Below are positions 18,532 through 27,352 of a DNA stretch of 64,000 bases, one piece after another. The notes under the pieces were generated by a model that searched no databases, was not told the DNA's origin, and saw only the letters and a list, made by a program, of their open reading frames with translations. Within the stretch, counting starts at the first letter, position 1. Every line of letters begins with the position of its first letter. Both the position numbers and the translations under genes were made by a program. The DNA is taken from contig NZ_AUJU01000023.1 of NCBI RefSeq assembly GCF_000424385.1, forward strand, positions 41,175 to 105,174, written 5' to 3'. Origin of the DNA: Butyrivibrio sp. LC3010 (GTDB lineage Bacteria > Bacillota > Clostridia > Lachnospirales > Lachnospiraceae).

Positions 18532-18961
18532 TGAAATAAGACTTATTCCATATTACAGAAACGATAAGGTATCACTTCCCTGGTATCAAGACCTTGATGT
18601 ATGTAAACAGGTTGACAACAGGGATGAACCATATGATCTGGAGCTTTTGCATTGTATGTATGATTATCTCAGTTCTCATGGAGATTGTTACTATATAGAG
18701 TACAAGGGGACGCTGGTTGGAGATGTCTCCCTAAGAGATAATACGGAAGTTGCCATTGTGGTGTGCAAGGAATATCAGAATCAGCATATTGGAAGACGTT
18801 GCATTGAGGATATGCTGAGATTGGCGAAAGAAAAAGGCATGCAGACAGTCAAGGCTAATATTTATTCCTTTAATACACAGAGTCAGTGTATGTTTGAATC
18901 TGTAGGATTTAAGAAAACAGATGAAGAGTGGTATGAATTCAAGGTATATGCTGATGATTAA
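18509..18961 (+). CDS. GNAT-family N-acetyltransferase
   Basis: A 150-residue acetyltransferase. The acetyl-CoA motif is VVCKEYQNQHIGRRCIEDML near residues 88-107, followed by a VKANIYSFNTQSQCMFESVGFKK-type motif B. Its start overlaps the end of the TPR remnant by 23 bases, so it may have been fourth in the ancestral operon. Substrate unknown. Confidence 0.88.
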   Translation: MKERLIDDEIRLIPYYRNDKVSLPWYQDLDVCKQVDNRDEPYDLELLHCMYDYLSSHGDCYYIEYKGTLVGDVSLRDNTEVAIVVCKEYQNQHIGRRCIEDMLRLAKEKGMQTVKANIYSFNTQSQCMFESVGFKKTDEEWYEFKVYADD

Positions 18962-19439
18962 AAGAATAGAACCTAAGGTTTATGATTATATCCTTAAATT
19001 AAATGAAGAATATGTCGATGTCCTGATACCTACGGACAGAGGAGAACTGGAATATTTTGCAGAAAAAGCAGTGCTCTTTCATGTTATCTATGTAGATGAG
19101 AGTCCTGCTGGTTTTATCATTGCCTTACGAGAAGGTCTTGAGGACTATGATTTCAAGAGTTATAGATGGTTTAAAGAGCGGTATTCCAAATTCCTTTATA
19201 TAGACAGAATTGTTGTTGATAAAGAATACTGGAAAAAGGGTATAGGACGTAAGTTATATCAATATGCATTCGATTATGCCAAAGGAAATGACATAGAGAT
19301 AGTAGGCGCTGCGATTACTACTGTTCCTTATAATAAAGAGAGTCTGGCTTTTCACGCAAATATGGGTATTCATGAAGTTGGGGAGCAGCTTATCCGTGGA
19401 GGTAATGTCAGAATATCGCAACAGGTTAAAGAATTATGA
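18954..19439 (+). CDS. GNAT-family N-acetyltransferase
   Basis: A protein of about 161 residues. The motif IDRIVVDKEYWKKGIGRKLY marks the acetyl-CoA site, and SLAFHANMGIHEVGEQ the C-terminal motif. Several starts are possible (18921, 18933, 18948, 18954). I choose 18954 because it begins with the usual family opening and follows AAGG at a good distance, overlapping the previous stop by 8 bases. Substrate unknown. Confidence 0.87.
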   Translation: MIKRIEPKVYDYILKLNEEYVDVLIPTDRGELEYFAEKAVLFHVIYVDESPAGFIIALREGLEDYDFKSYRWFKERYSKFLYIDRIVVDKEYWKKGIGRKLYQYAFDYAKGNDIEIVGAAITTVPYNKESLAFHANMGIHEVGEQLIRGGNVRISQQVKEL

Positions 19440-19551
19440 ATTGTGAAAGGGTGATTATGATATAGAAATCATAATAAAAACTATGGAAACTAAGAGTCTT
19501 GGCGCTGTAGAAATTAGAATGGTTCGAGAAGATTTATAAAATGATTTACTG

Positions 19552-19587
19552 AAAAGCTTTTGGGATTTCCTAAGAGCTTTTTTGTTT
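19552..19587 (+). terminator. Rho-independent terminator
   Basis: AAAAGCTTTTGGGA and its inverse around a 3-base loop, followed by TTTTTTG. Confidence 0.7.
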
Positions 19588-19618
19588 AATAAAAGCAAAA
19601 AGATACAGTCAAATCAAA

Positions 19619-19647
19619 TTGACTCATACTAACAAATGACATATACT
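19619..19647 (+). promoter_or_regulatory. Promoter of the BlaI/M56 operon
   Basis: TTGACT, 17 bases, TATACT. The only strong vegetative promoter before the regulator gene at 19723. Confidence 0.65.
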
Positions 19648-19663
19648 TTTATTGTGACATTTG
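19633..19663. promoter_or_regulatory. Operator-like dyad over the -10 box
   Basis: CAAATGACA at 19633-19641 and TGACATTTG at 19655-19663, inverted with one mismatch, flanking the -10 box. A likely BlaI-type operator. Confidence 0.5.
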
Positions 19664-19722
19664 GGGAAATCAGCCGTATCAGGCGAAATTCAAATTGTAA
19701 AAAAAATACAGGGAGATAACGG

Positions 19723-20103
19723 ATGTACTTAACACAGAGTGAGATGGAGATAATGCAGGCATACTGGACAGCGGAGAAAGAGATGTCTTTGGCAGAGTTG
19801 ATCGAGGCAAGTCCTAACAGGTGTTGGAAGGACAGATCAGGTTTTTCTATCATAAACAGTCTTATAAAAAAAGGCCTTCTTAAAGAAGTGGGATATACTC
19901 ACAGTGGGAAGACAATTGCCAGGACTTTTGCACCTGAGGTCAGCTGCACGGAATATATGATGGAAGAACTGATGCAGTATGAAGGGAAGATATCTTTGCC
20001 TCAGCTGGTTTCAGGGATAATTGGGACTGGAAAAGTTGATGCAAATGAAATAGAAGAACTGGACAGACTTGTAAAAGAAAAGAAGAAGGAAATCGGGAAA
20101 TGA
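19723..20103 (+). CDS. BlaI/MecI/CopY-family repressor
   Basis: A 126-residue winged-helix repressor. The opening MYLTQSEMEIMQAYW and the recognition region SGFSIINSLIKKGLL fit the penicillinase-repressor family. The stop overlaps the M56 peptidase gene by 4 bases. In the known system, the membrane peptidase senses a signal and causes cleavage of the repressor. No beta-lactamase lies nearby, so the targets may be the lipoprotein genes downstream or the operon itself. Confidence 0.85.
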   Translation: MYLTQSEMEIMQAYWTAEKEMSLAELIEASPNRCWKDRSGFSIINSLIKKGLLKEVGYTHSGKTIARTFAPEVSCTEYMMEELMQYEGKISLPQLVSGIIGTGKVDANEIEELDRLVKEKKKEIGK

Positions 20104-21212
20104 TAAGTATAAGTACCTGGTCTGTGTTTACTGCGATGTTTTTTGGAACAGCGGTTGCGCTGGCTTTTCATATAGCTGTGCAAAGAGATAGCAACATGTT
20201 TTCCGCAGGAATGACCCCATGGATTGCAGCATTTGTCATGCTTCTCGTAAGGATCATAATTCCCATAGAAACATGCATTTCATTTGAAATCCCATCGAGG
20301 ATAGTGATGACAGGCCTTAATGATTTTTTGAACTCAAGGATAGGCAATGTTATATCTATAGGTTCACTGATGATAGTCATATGGATTGCCGGTGCTGCTT
20401 TTGCAATTGGCTTCTGGGGATATAAGGTCTTAAAAAACAGAAACAGTATTAGACTTTTAATTATACAGGGTAAAGAGCTTCCTAAGGAATATGCCTTTAT
20501 AGCAAGGAGCGCGGGCCTGGATCCGAAGAAAATAGTAATGTCTGAATTTATTGAAGAGGCTGTTTCGGTTGGGGTTATAAATTATGGTGTGATATTGCCA
20601 GCGGTGGATTATTCGGACCTGGATATCAGAAATATCTTATTCCATGAAGCATCACATATCAAACACAGGGATGTCCTGACCAAAATGCTGCTTCATCTTG
20701 CGAGCTGTATTTTGTGGTGGAATCCGGTGCTTAGACTCCTTGAAGTTGATTTTGAAATGCTTTCTGAAAGAAGATGCGATGAAGCTGCTGTAAGAGGTTA
20801 CTCACAGGAAGAGAAGATCAGTTATATCGAGACCATGAAAAAGATGGCAGTCATAAGAGCGATGAAGCCTTATGGATACAGCGTGGCAAGCTTTTCAGGA
20901 ATTACGCAGAAAAGAATGCTTGTATCAAGAGCACGCCGGGTATTCTTGGATATAAGAACAGATAAAAGGAAGAATTCTGTGATCATAATGCTGGGACTGG
21001 TTCTTCTTTTTGCATCATACGTACCGGTCATACAGCCTCACTATGATCCGCCTTATGTTGAGGACGAAATATTCATAACAGAGGATAATGCTGAGCTTAT
21101 TGAATGTAGTGAGGGATACAGACTCTATGTTGATGGGGAATACATAGATCTTATTGGCAAAGAAGAAATTGGGGCGGAGCCATACTGTGACTTAAAGAAA
21201 TATAAAAAATAA
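20100..21212 (+). CDS. BlaR1-like M56 membrane metallopeptidase
   Basis: A 370-residue membrane peptidase. Hydrophobic segments lie near residues 5-25, 35-55 and 85-105. The zinc motif is HEASH near 182, with the downstream acidic EVDFEMLSERRCDEAA, and a last segment near 300. The extracellular part is short (about 55 residues), too small for the penicillin-binding sensor of BlaR1, so the signal is probably not a beta-lactam. Coupled to the BlaI gene by a 4-base overlap. Confidence 0.88.
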   Translation: MISISTWSVFTAMFFGTAVALAFHIAVQRDSNMFSAGMTPWIAAFVMLLVRIIIPIETCISFEIPSRIVMTGLNDFLNSRIGNVISIGSLMIVIWIAGAAFAIGFWGYKVLKNRNSIRLLIIQGKELPKEYAFIARSAGLDPKKIVMSEFIEEAVSVGVINYGVILPAVDYSDLDIRNILFHEASHIKHRDVLTKMLLHLASCILWWNPVLRLLEVDFEMLSERRCDEAAVRGYSQEEKISYIETMKKMAVIRAMKPYGYSVASFSGITQKRMLVSRARRVFLDIRTDKRKNSVIIMLGLVLLFASYVPVIQPHYDPPYVEDEIFITEDNAELIECSEGYRLYVDGEYIDLIGKEEIGAEPYCDLKKYKK

Positions 21213-21222
21213 GTAGATTTTC

Positions 21223-21251
21223 TGTCCCGAAATTAAATGCTCATGCGTTAT
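21223..21251 (+). promoter_or_regulatory. Bipartite ECF-like promoter motif, copy 2
   Basis: TGTCCCGAAAT, 12 bases, CGTTAT. The following leader to the ATG at 21309 is nearly identical to that after copy 1, and the distance to the start codon is the same (57 bases). Confidence 0.7.
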
Positions 21252-21308
21252 ATAAATGAGGGAATTAAAGATACTTGAGAAGGGAAAAACTTTGTTGGGA
21301 GGATTTGC

Positions 21309-21506
21309 ATGAAAAATATATTTGCAATGGTCATTGGGGGATTGCTGATTATATTGGCTAATATTTGTCCGTTTCCGCCATTACTGGGGATTTCAGGTAT
21401 GGCTTGGAGATCTGTTATAGGACTGTTTGGGTGCGTTGTACTTTGTCTTGGGCTGTATTGCAGTAGAAAAGGCAGAAATTTCAAGAAAGAAAGCAATGCC
21501 CAATAG
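21309..21506 (+). CDS. Small membrane protein of 65 residues
   Basis: Two hydrophobic segments (residues 4-22 and 30-52) and a basic tail (RKGRNFKKES). GGGAGG lies 7 bases upstream. A decayed relative lies at 5005-5118. Its leader and first six residues match the gene at 5219, showing that the promoter block was duplicated and joined to a different body. It precedes the second lipoprotein gene. Function unknown. Confidence 0.7.
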   Translation: MKNIFAMVIGGLLIILANICPFPPLLGISGMAWRSVIGLFGCVVLCLGLYCSRKGRNFKKESNAQ

Positions 21507-21579
21507 GGGCGAGACATAAGCTTAGTAAGATCAGCAAAGCGAGATGGAGATAAGGCTTTCAAAATAGGAGAAAAGGGTT

Positions 21580-24066
21580 ATGAAAAAGAGTTTTTGGAAG
21601 AAGGTGCTTACCATGGGGATGGTATGCACCATGGTTTTTACAAGTGCGTGTGGGAAAAAAGAGACTGCACTTGAGCAGGAAAAAACCAAAGTGGAATCCA
21701 AGATTGATAAGGATCATGTCTACCGGATGGAGGATATAGAACTGCCGGTCAATGGGGACAGCTATATTCAGAATTGCTGTACAACAAAGGAGAATTTCTA
21801 TACGCTGGTAGATTTTTATGGTGGAGATGAGGATGAGATCTCCCTGCTCAAAATGGGATTTGATGCAGAAAATGTCGAGAAGATCCCGCTTGATACAGAA
21901 GGTAATACCTCATACAGATGTTTGGCAGTTGATGAGAAAGAGAATCTTTATCTTATAAAGACTGTGTACTCTGATGAATACATGGCTAAGATCCAGGCGA
22001 TGGAGGACGAAGAAGAGTCTGATGAAGAAGTTGTTTCAGATAGCGAAAGTGCTAAAACAGCGGAAGAAACATCCGTGGAAGAAGCTGGTTCAAAAGAGGA
22101 TGAAGATTCAGATAAGGCTACAGAAGAAGCAGACTCAGCTAATAATAATGAAGAAAATGTAGAAGCAGCAACTGACGATACAACAATGTCAGAAGAAGCT
22201 ACTGATTCCGATGTCAAAACCACTATGGTCAAGCTGTCTCCTTCAGGGGATGTTATATGGGAACAGCCTCTCACGGAATCTGATGCCAAGGATTATGTCC
22301 GCTCCATGATATATGTTAAGGACAAAGGTATCCTTACTCAGAGTAGTGGAAAATTTTCATTCTATGATGAGAATACCGGTGAGGGAAAACAGATCGCAGA
22401 GAGAAAGCCTGATGGTGATGACGATTACTATTATGCATACATGTATGCCATGAGGGATGGCAGCATATACATCTATGAAGATAATTGGGATGGTGATTCG
22501 ACAGGGCTTGTTAAATTCAACCCGGATAACATGTCATTTGACGGAGAGGCATCCCTTCCAGAAGGCGTATATGGCGGAAGCAGTTTATATCCCGGAAAAT
22601 GCTATGATTTTTATATAGCTGATTCAACAAGCATAAGTGCATTTAATATTGGTGATGAGAAAACAACCCTTATCTGCGATCTGACATCATCTGACATACT
22701 GTCCAATTATTTCAGCTATATAGGAGATGATGAGAGTGGAAAGCTGTATGTGCTTAATAACGATGAAGACAGTAAACCGATGCTTGCAAGCATGGTAAAA
22801 GTTGATCCGTCAGAAATTGCTGATAAGGAGACGATCACAATCGGTACCGTCTGGACACCAATGGATGTTAGAAAGCAGGTAGTCAGGTTCAACAGAAAGA
22901 GCGACAAATACAGGATAAGTCTGATCGACTATGCAGAGGATAACCTGGATGATACAGGCGATGCCTACAGCGATTCCATAAATAAACTGGGACTTGACCT
23001 TGTACAGGGACAGGGCCCGGATATGCTGATTGTTGACTATGATATGCCGATTCAGAGCTATGCCGAAAAGGGCGTTTTTGAGCCTTTGGATTCCTATATT
23101 GAAAACGATACCGACATACAGCTCTCTGATTATGTGACAAATATTGTGGATTCGACCCGTGTTGGCGGAAAGCTTTATACAGTTGTTCCTTCGTTCTCGG
23201 TCAGCACTTGTGTTGCTGCTAAGGATAATGTAGGAGATGAAAAGGTCACACTTGGGAATTATAAGGATATTTGTGAAAAGAACGGTATAGACCCTGCTGT
23301 CGGCATGGGAGCAATGACCAGAAATTCAGCTTCTGAACTGTATGCCACTACAGGAACTACATATATAAACTATGAAAATGCGACCTGCAACTATGATTCT
23401 GAAGGCTTTGTTGATCTTTTGAAATTTGTAAAACAGTTCCCTGAGGAAATGGATGAGGATATGGATTACGAAGAATATGATACCTATTACAGGGAAAACA
23501 AGTCACTTCTCCTTTCTTATAATATTTCTTCCTTCAAAGAATATCAGGTGCTGGAAAAGGGATATTTTGGCAAAGATATAGTGTTTAACGGCTTTCCCAC
23601 AGTCGATGGTGGAGAGTCTTATATTTCAGTTAATACACAAATAGCAATGAACAAGGATTGTAAAAACAAGGAAGCAGCATGGGAATTCATGAAATCGTTT
23701 CTTGTAGATGATTATCAGGACCGTCTGGATTATGGATTCCCAATCAAGACAAGTGCCTTGGAAGCTCAGGCTGAGAAGGCTCAGCATAAGCCGTATTACA
23801 TCGATAGTGATGGCAAAAAAGTTGAGACCTCTGAATCCTGGTATGCAGGAGGAGAGGAAGTTGAGATTACAGAGATGTCAAAGGAAGAAACAGACAGACT
23901 TATGGATTTCATCAAATCCCTGACAAATACTGTATCGTATGAAAATAAGATATGGACCATCATATATGAAGAGGCAGATGCTTTCTATGAGGATCAGAAA
24001 TCTGCGGAAGAAGTAGCCGATATCATCCAGAGCAGGGTTAGCATTTACCTTAGTGAGAATAGATGA
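21580..24066 (+). CDS. Solute-binding-like lipoprotein, paralogue with acidic insertion
   Basis: An 828-residue paralogue of the protein at 5993, similar along the whole length; the last 20 codons are almost identical in DNA. Cys24 follows FTSA, a slightly unusual lipobox. Between residues about 140 and 212 it has an acidic, low-complexity insertion (many E, D, S, A, T) that the 5993 protein lacks, probably a flexible linker within the propeller-like part. No permease follows. A peptidase remnant follows where the S41 gene stands in the first copy. Confidence 0.87.
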   Translation: MKKSFWKKVLTMGMVCTMVFTSACGKKETALEQEKTKVESKIDKDHVYRMEDIELPVNGDSYIQNCCTTKENFYTLVDFYGGDEDEISLLKMGFDAENVEKIPLDTEGNTSYRCLAVDEKENLYLIKTVYSDEYMAKIQAMEDEEESDEEVVSDSESAKTAEETSVEEAGSKEDEDSDKATEEADSANNNEENVEAATDDTTMSEEATDSDVKTTMVKLSPSGDVIWEQPLTESDAKDYVRSMIYVKDKGILTQSSGKFSFYDENTGEGKQIAERKPDGDDDYYYAYMYAMRDGSIYIYEDNWDGDSTGLVKFNPDNMSFDGEASLPEGVYGGSSLYPGKCYDFYIADSTSISAFNIGDEKTTLICDLTSSDILSNYFSYIGDDESGKLYVLNNDEDSKPMLASMVKVDPSEIADKETITIGTVWTPMDVRKQVVRFNRKSDKYRISLIDYAEDNLDDTGDAYSDSINKLGLDLVQGQGPDMLIVDYDMPIQSYAEKGVFEPLDSYIENDTDIQLSDYVTNIVDSTRVGGKLYTVVPSFSVSTCVAAKDNVGDEKVTLGNYKDICEKNGIDPAVGMGAMTRNSASELYATTGTTYINYENATCNYDSEGFVDLLKFVKQFPEEMDEDMDYEEYDTYYRENKSLLLSYNISSFKEYQVLEKGYFGKDIVFNGFPTVDGGESYISVNTQIAMNKDCKNKEAAWEFMKSFLVDDYQDRLDYGFPIKTSALEAQAEKAQHKPYYIDSDGKKVETSESWYAGGEEVEITEMSKEETDRLMDFIKSLTNTVSYENKIWTIIYEEADAFYEDQKSAEEVADIIQSRVSIYLSENR

Positions 24067-24327
24067 TGCAGAGGTTGAAACTGTTATATCTGATGATTTA
24101 CTGGTTGGGCTACTGTAGTAGGCACACAGACATCGGGGGATGGTAATCATACTTCACCGATTCTATTGTTACTTCCTGATTCGGGTATACTGATCGGTTT
24201 TTCAGACTGCGTAGGCGAAAATCCTGATGGAAGTATTAATGCAGTTCAGGGAACAGCACCCAATATTCCATGTAAGAAGGGTGAAACACCGCTTGGACGT
24301 TGTCTTGAAGAAATCAGAAAAAAATGA
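24067..24327 (+). pseudogene. Remnant of an S41 peptidase gene with internal deletion
   Basis: About 40 bases match the interior of the S41 gene near 8560-8603, then the sequence jumps to the last 224 bases of that gene (9594-9817), ending at the same stop. The join to the lipoprotein gene occurs at ATAGATGATG, which both ancestors contain. It is the leftover of a tandem lipoprotein-peptidase duplication. Confidence 0.8.
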
Positions 24328-24357
24328 TTTTTCATTACTAATAAAAAGAATATTCTA

Positions 24358-24386
24358 TGTCACGAGATGTATAGCTCAAACGTTAT
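24358..24386 (+). promoter_or_regulatory. Bipartite ECF-like promoter motif, variant
   Basis: TGTCACGAGAT, 12 bases, CGTTAT: two mismatches to the other copies, same spacing. CGTTAT ends 48 bases before the gene at 24435. Confidence 0.55.
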
Positions 24387-24434
24387 ATATATAAGAATCA
24401 TAGAAAAACTGTTTACATTGAGAGGAGAATCGGT

Positions 24435-25172
24435 ATGCTTTCTAACATTTGGAATGCATTTTTGGCTATCGGAATTACTCTTTTAATCGCTATAATATTT
24501 TTCTTTATTAGAGAACGATGGGCATGGAGTCCTGATAATAAAAAACTAACCAGATTAATTATTTTTCTGTTTGGCGGGTATGGTTTTTCCTGCCTACCTT
24601 GGGTTATAATCTGCGCTCCTTCGTCACTTGGATTTGGAGAAATATTAGCAATGGCATTACCGTATGGAATTCTAACTATTCTGTTCTTTCATTCTATGTT
24701 TAAAAAGATTGATGGCGAATCCTTTTCACAAAAATGGCAGGCGTGGGGGTATTTTGCGTTAGTTATTGTCTGTGCTGTTGTGCGGATTGTATTAAATTTT
24801 TCCGATGTTGAAGGCAGTACCATTGATGAAAATGCAGTAATAGAAATGCTTCCGGAGCCGGATCATGTTGTAGTTTATAAAGATGGAACTACAGAGCGTT
24901 ATGATGAAGGTTCATCTCAATATAACAAGATTGTTAAAATGCTAAAAGTCCCATCAACAGAAAAACTTGAGACTATGATAGAGGATGAGACTGTTTCAGA
25001 AGCGAAGCAGGATTATGCTATAGAATATGTATATGATACAAAGCAGTGCCTTGCGGATAGCACGTTTGAATATGAAAATGTTTTGTTTTTCATGAGTGGA
25101 TGGTGCAAAGGAGAAGCTGCTTTCGGAAATGATGAATGTTATGAATCCGGAACGATTGAATTTTACTATTAG
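24435..25172 (+). CDS. Membrane protein with C-terminal soluble domain
   Basis: A 245-residue protein. Four hydrophobic segments lie within residues 1-125, then comes a soluble domain of about 120 residues with the strand pattern VVVYKDGTTERYDEG and a pair of Cys near the end. The site GAGGAG precedes ATG 24435. It follows the variant motif. I do not recognise the family. Confidence 0.75.
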   Translation: MLSNIWNAFLAIGITLLIAIIFFFIRERWAWSPDNKKLTRLIIFLFGGYGFSCLPWVIICAPSSLGFGEILAMALPYGILTILFFHSMFKKIDGESFSQKWQAWGYFALVIVCAVVRIVLNFSDVEGSTIDENAVIEMLPEPDHVVVYKDGTTERYDEGSSQYNKIVKMLKVPSTEKLETMIEDETVSEAKQDYAIEYVYDTKQCLADSTFEYENVLFFMSGWCKGEAAFGNDECYESGTIEFYY

Positions 25173-25205
25173 TTTCTTGCAGATTATGAGTGGAGGTACG
25201 GAGAA

Positions 25206-25349
25206 ATGATATTATTTACTCAAATAATTAATTTCACATTACAAGTCTTAATAGTATTATTGATTGTTCAATTTATTAGAAGAAAAGAAGAGATAATAGC
25301 GGCCTTGATCAGAAAGGCAGAAGCTTATCTGAAAAAGCGGAAAAAATGA
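25206..25349 (+). CDS. Small single-pass membrane protein
   Basis: A 47-residue protein. One hydrophobic segment (residues 2-22) is followed by a basic helix (RRKEEIIAALIRKAEAYLKKRKK). GGAGG precedes ATG 25206. It lies between two same-strand genes and is probably co-transcribed with 24435. Function unknown. Confidence 0.6.
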   Translation: MILFTQIINFTLQVLIVLLIVQFIRRKEEIIAALIRKAEAYLKKRKK

Positions 25350-25399
25350 GCCTATGGGACTGAATTAGAAAAACAATTAGTACGTGTTTACGGGAGATT

Positions 25400-25684
25400 A
25401 TGAGTATGTTAATGCCATGGGATAAAGCAAAGCTTTTAACAGATTCATCAGCAATGGAAATTGCCAGAATTACAGAGATCTTAAAGCAGAACAATATTGA
25501 ATATGAGTGTGTTACAAAAAAGAATGAATCTTCAATTGGAACTATGGTGCATGGTTCAATGGGAGCTAGTGTAGGTGGTGGGGGAGCCTTTACTTTTTCA
25601 CAGTCAGCAGGACCTGTTTCATATGTATATCACGTATTTGTAAGTAAAAAGAATTTGGAAAGGGCAAATATGCTTATAAGCTGA
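25400..25684 (+). CDS. DUF2007-like small protein
   Basis: A 94-residue protein. The pattern ARITEILKQNNIEYEC and the ending YHVFVSKKNLERANMLI fit DUF2007, a small ferredoxin-like fold domain of unknown function. A Gly-rich loop (GASVGGGGAFTF) sits in the middle. Start at 25400 after GGGAG; the ATG at 25406 is an alternative. Confidence 0.7.
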   Translation: MSMLMPWDKAKLLTDSSAMEIARITEILKQNNIEYECVTKKNESSIGTMVHGSMGASVGGGGAFTFSQSAGPVSYVYHVFVSKKNLERANMLIS

Positions 25685-25789
25685 CATCATATTGAAAAAC
25701 AAGGGGGGGGAGAAAAATCAGGCAAAGCATGTCACAAAGAGCAAGTCATCAAACATTATTATTATGTAATCAGAAATTTCCAATTTTTG

Positions 25790-25818
25790 TGTCCCGAAAT
25801 GATATGTTCAAACGTTAT
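25790..25818 (+). promoter_or_regulatory. Bipartite ECF-like promoter motif, copy 3
   Basis: TGTCCCGAAAT, 12 bases, CGTTAT, 110 bases before the secreted leucine-rich-repeat gene at 25928. The 243-base gap here holds otherwise only AT-rich leader sequence. Confidence 0.7.
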
Positions 25819-25927
25819 TAGTATGTAACTATTAAATAATGACAATCACGAAACTGCTTTTATAATCAATATAGTAAATGCTTTACACACAAGCAAAAAT
25901 ATAATAATTGAAGGGAGTTTTAAGAAT

Positions 25928-26611
25928 ATGAAAAAAGTATTCGCTTTAATGATGGCTAGTGTTATTGCGCTTTCAACACCAATGGCAGAAGTACATGCAG
26001 AATCCAATGCGTATTATGATACTAAAAATGATCTCTATATTCCTAAGGGAGGGGAATTTAAATGTGAGGGGTTTGTTTACAGAGTTACAAAACCAATAAC
26101 AAAAAAGAGGTGCATAGGAGAAGTTGAAATTACAGGTTTTGATGCCGATTATGATTGGGGATGGAATAAAGGTGGATACTATCATGTAAGTGATCTATGG
26201 CCAGATGAGTATTACCATATAGTCGGAATAGCTGACAATGCATTTAAAGATAACTTGAACATTCGTAAATTCTATACTCCAAGAAGTTTAAAATATGTAG
26301 GGGAAAGTGCATTCGAGGGTTGCTCCAATCTTAAGATCTTTGGTAGTGGTAGTGAAAAACTCAGTAAAATCAAATCAAGAGCATTTTATAACTGCACTTC
26401 ATTGAAAGAATTTATCTTGTATGAAAATGCGTTAAAACATGTCGGGAAGGATGCTTTTAGAAATGATAAGCACAAAATAAAGATCCAGACCTATAATATG
26501 AGTACAAAGCATGAAGCAAGAGTAAAGAAGCTATTTAAAAAAGCAGGTGCAAAGAAGACGTATTTTAAAATGGATTATTACAAAAAGGTAAAGAGGGATC
26601 CTTGTCATTAA
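25928..26611 (+). CDS. Secreted leucine-rich-repeat protein (BspA-like)
   Basis: A 227-residue secreted protein. The signal peptide ends VHA near residue 25. Three LRR_5-type repeats follow: IVGIADNAFKDN, YVGESAFEGCSNL, KIKSRAFYNCTSL and HVGKDAFRND. The end is basic (KKLFKKAGAKKTYF). There is no sortase motif. BspA-like repeats commonly bind host or matrix proteins. Two paralogues follow at 27353 and 28048. Confidence 0.85.
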   Translation: MKKVFALMMASVIALSTPMAEVHAESNAYYDTKNDLYIPKGGEFKCEGFVYRVTKPITKKRCIGEVEITGFDADYDWGWNKGGYYHVSDLWPDEYYHIVGIADNAFKDNLNIRKFYTPRSLKYVGESAFEGCSNLKIFGSGSEKLSKIKSRAFYNCTSLKEFILYENALKHVGKDAFRNDKHKIKIQTYNMSTKHEARVKKLFKKAGAKKTYFKMDYYKKVKRDPCH

Positions 26612-26752
26612 TGAAAAGTATAAAGAGTCTTTCATTATAAGTGATTTTTGCGGAGCATATAGTAGTGAAAGCGAGACAACTTCAGATCCAGGAACAAGTC
26701 TGGAAAACGTGGAGGAGATTACTTTGCCGGAAGTGGGGTGGTTTACAGTTTT

Positions 26753-27301
26753 ATGAGTATTACTAGCAGAAGTTGGGAGAGAATATTTTATGCTGGATTG
26801 TTCGTCTTCACATTTATGGTTTTTGTTTCTGTATTATTTTTCCTCGTAGAAATTATCTTTTTTAGAAAAAGAATTTCCAATAAATGGCAGATGGCCAAGA
26901 ATGCCATTTTCATTTCATACATTGTTGTTTTACTAAGAATTACCGGATTGGCTGAAATGAAGTTAAGCCTATATACATTACGTATTGGCGGATATATGAG
27001 AAATCTTGTCCCATTTGAAAACATTTGCTGGTCGCAAGCGGTGGCAAATATTATACTTTTCGTTCCTTTGGGATTGTTAGTACCAATAGTATTTACCAGG
27101 AAAAGATGGAGTTTGGTTTCAATTTTTATACTTTCTTTCATGGCAACGCTGATTATTGAAATTATACAGATGAGTGGCGGACGCTGCTTTGATGTGGATG
27201 ATATCATCATGAATGTTTTAGGCGGAATTATGGGATATCTGAGTCTGGAAGTGTGGGATTTAACAGTAATAAGAAAAAGATGTCCCGAAATCAGAAGGTG
27301 A
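26753..27301 (+). CDS. VanZ-family membrane protein
   Basis: A protein of about 182 residues with four to five membrane segments and the VanZ-type motifs NIILFVPLGLLVP, LIIEIIQMSGGRCFDVDDII and MNVLGGIMGY. VanZ relatives are linked to envelope stress and low-level glycopeptide resistance. The start may be GTG 26738 or ATG 26753; neither has a clear site. The next promoter motif overlaps its last codons. Confidence 0.82.
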   Translation: MSITSRSWERIFYAGLFVFTFMVFVSVLFFLVEIIFFRKRISNKWQMAKNAIFISYIVVLLRITGLAEMKLSLYTLRIGGYMRNLVPFENICWSQAVANIILFVPLGLLVPIVFTRKRWSLVSIFILSFMATLIIEIIQMSGGRCFDVDDIIMNVLGGIMGYLSLEVWDLTVIRKRCPEIRR

Positions 27302-27309
27302 AACGTTAT
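27281..27309 (+). promoter_or_regulatory. Bipartite ECF-like promoter motif, copy 4
   Basis: TGTCCCGAAAT, 12 bases, CGTTAT. It overlaps the end of the VanZ gene and lies 43 bases before the next leucine-rich-repeat gene. Confidence 0.7.
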
Positions 27310-27352
27310 TAATATGTAACGCATATTTTAAAAATATAAAGGAGATGTTGGA

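Noticed and set aside
22005..22220. Open frames antisense to the acidic insertion
   Set aside because: They arise from the repetitive GAA/GAT codons of the real gene.
26640..26755. Stretch ending EEITLPEVGWFTVL as a third SCGWVxCF peptide
   Set aside because: No start, no membrane segment and no cysteines in the tail; only a loose resemblance.
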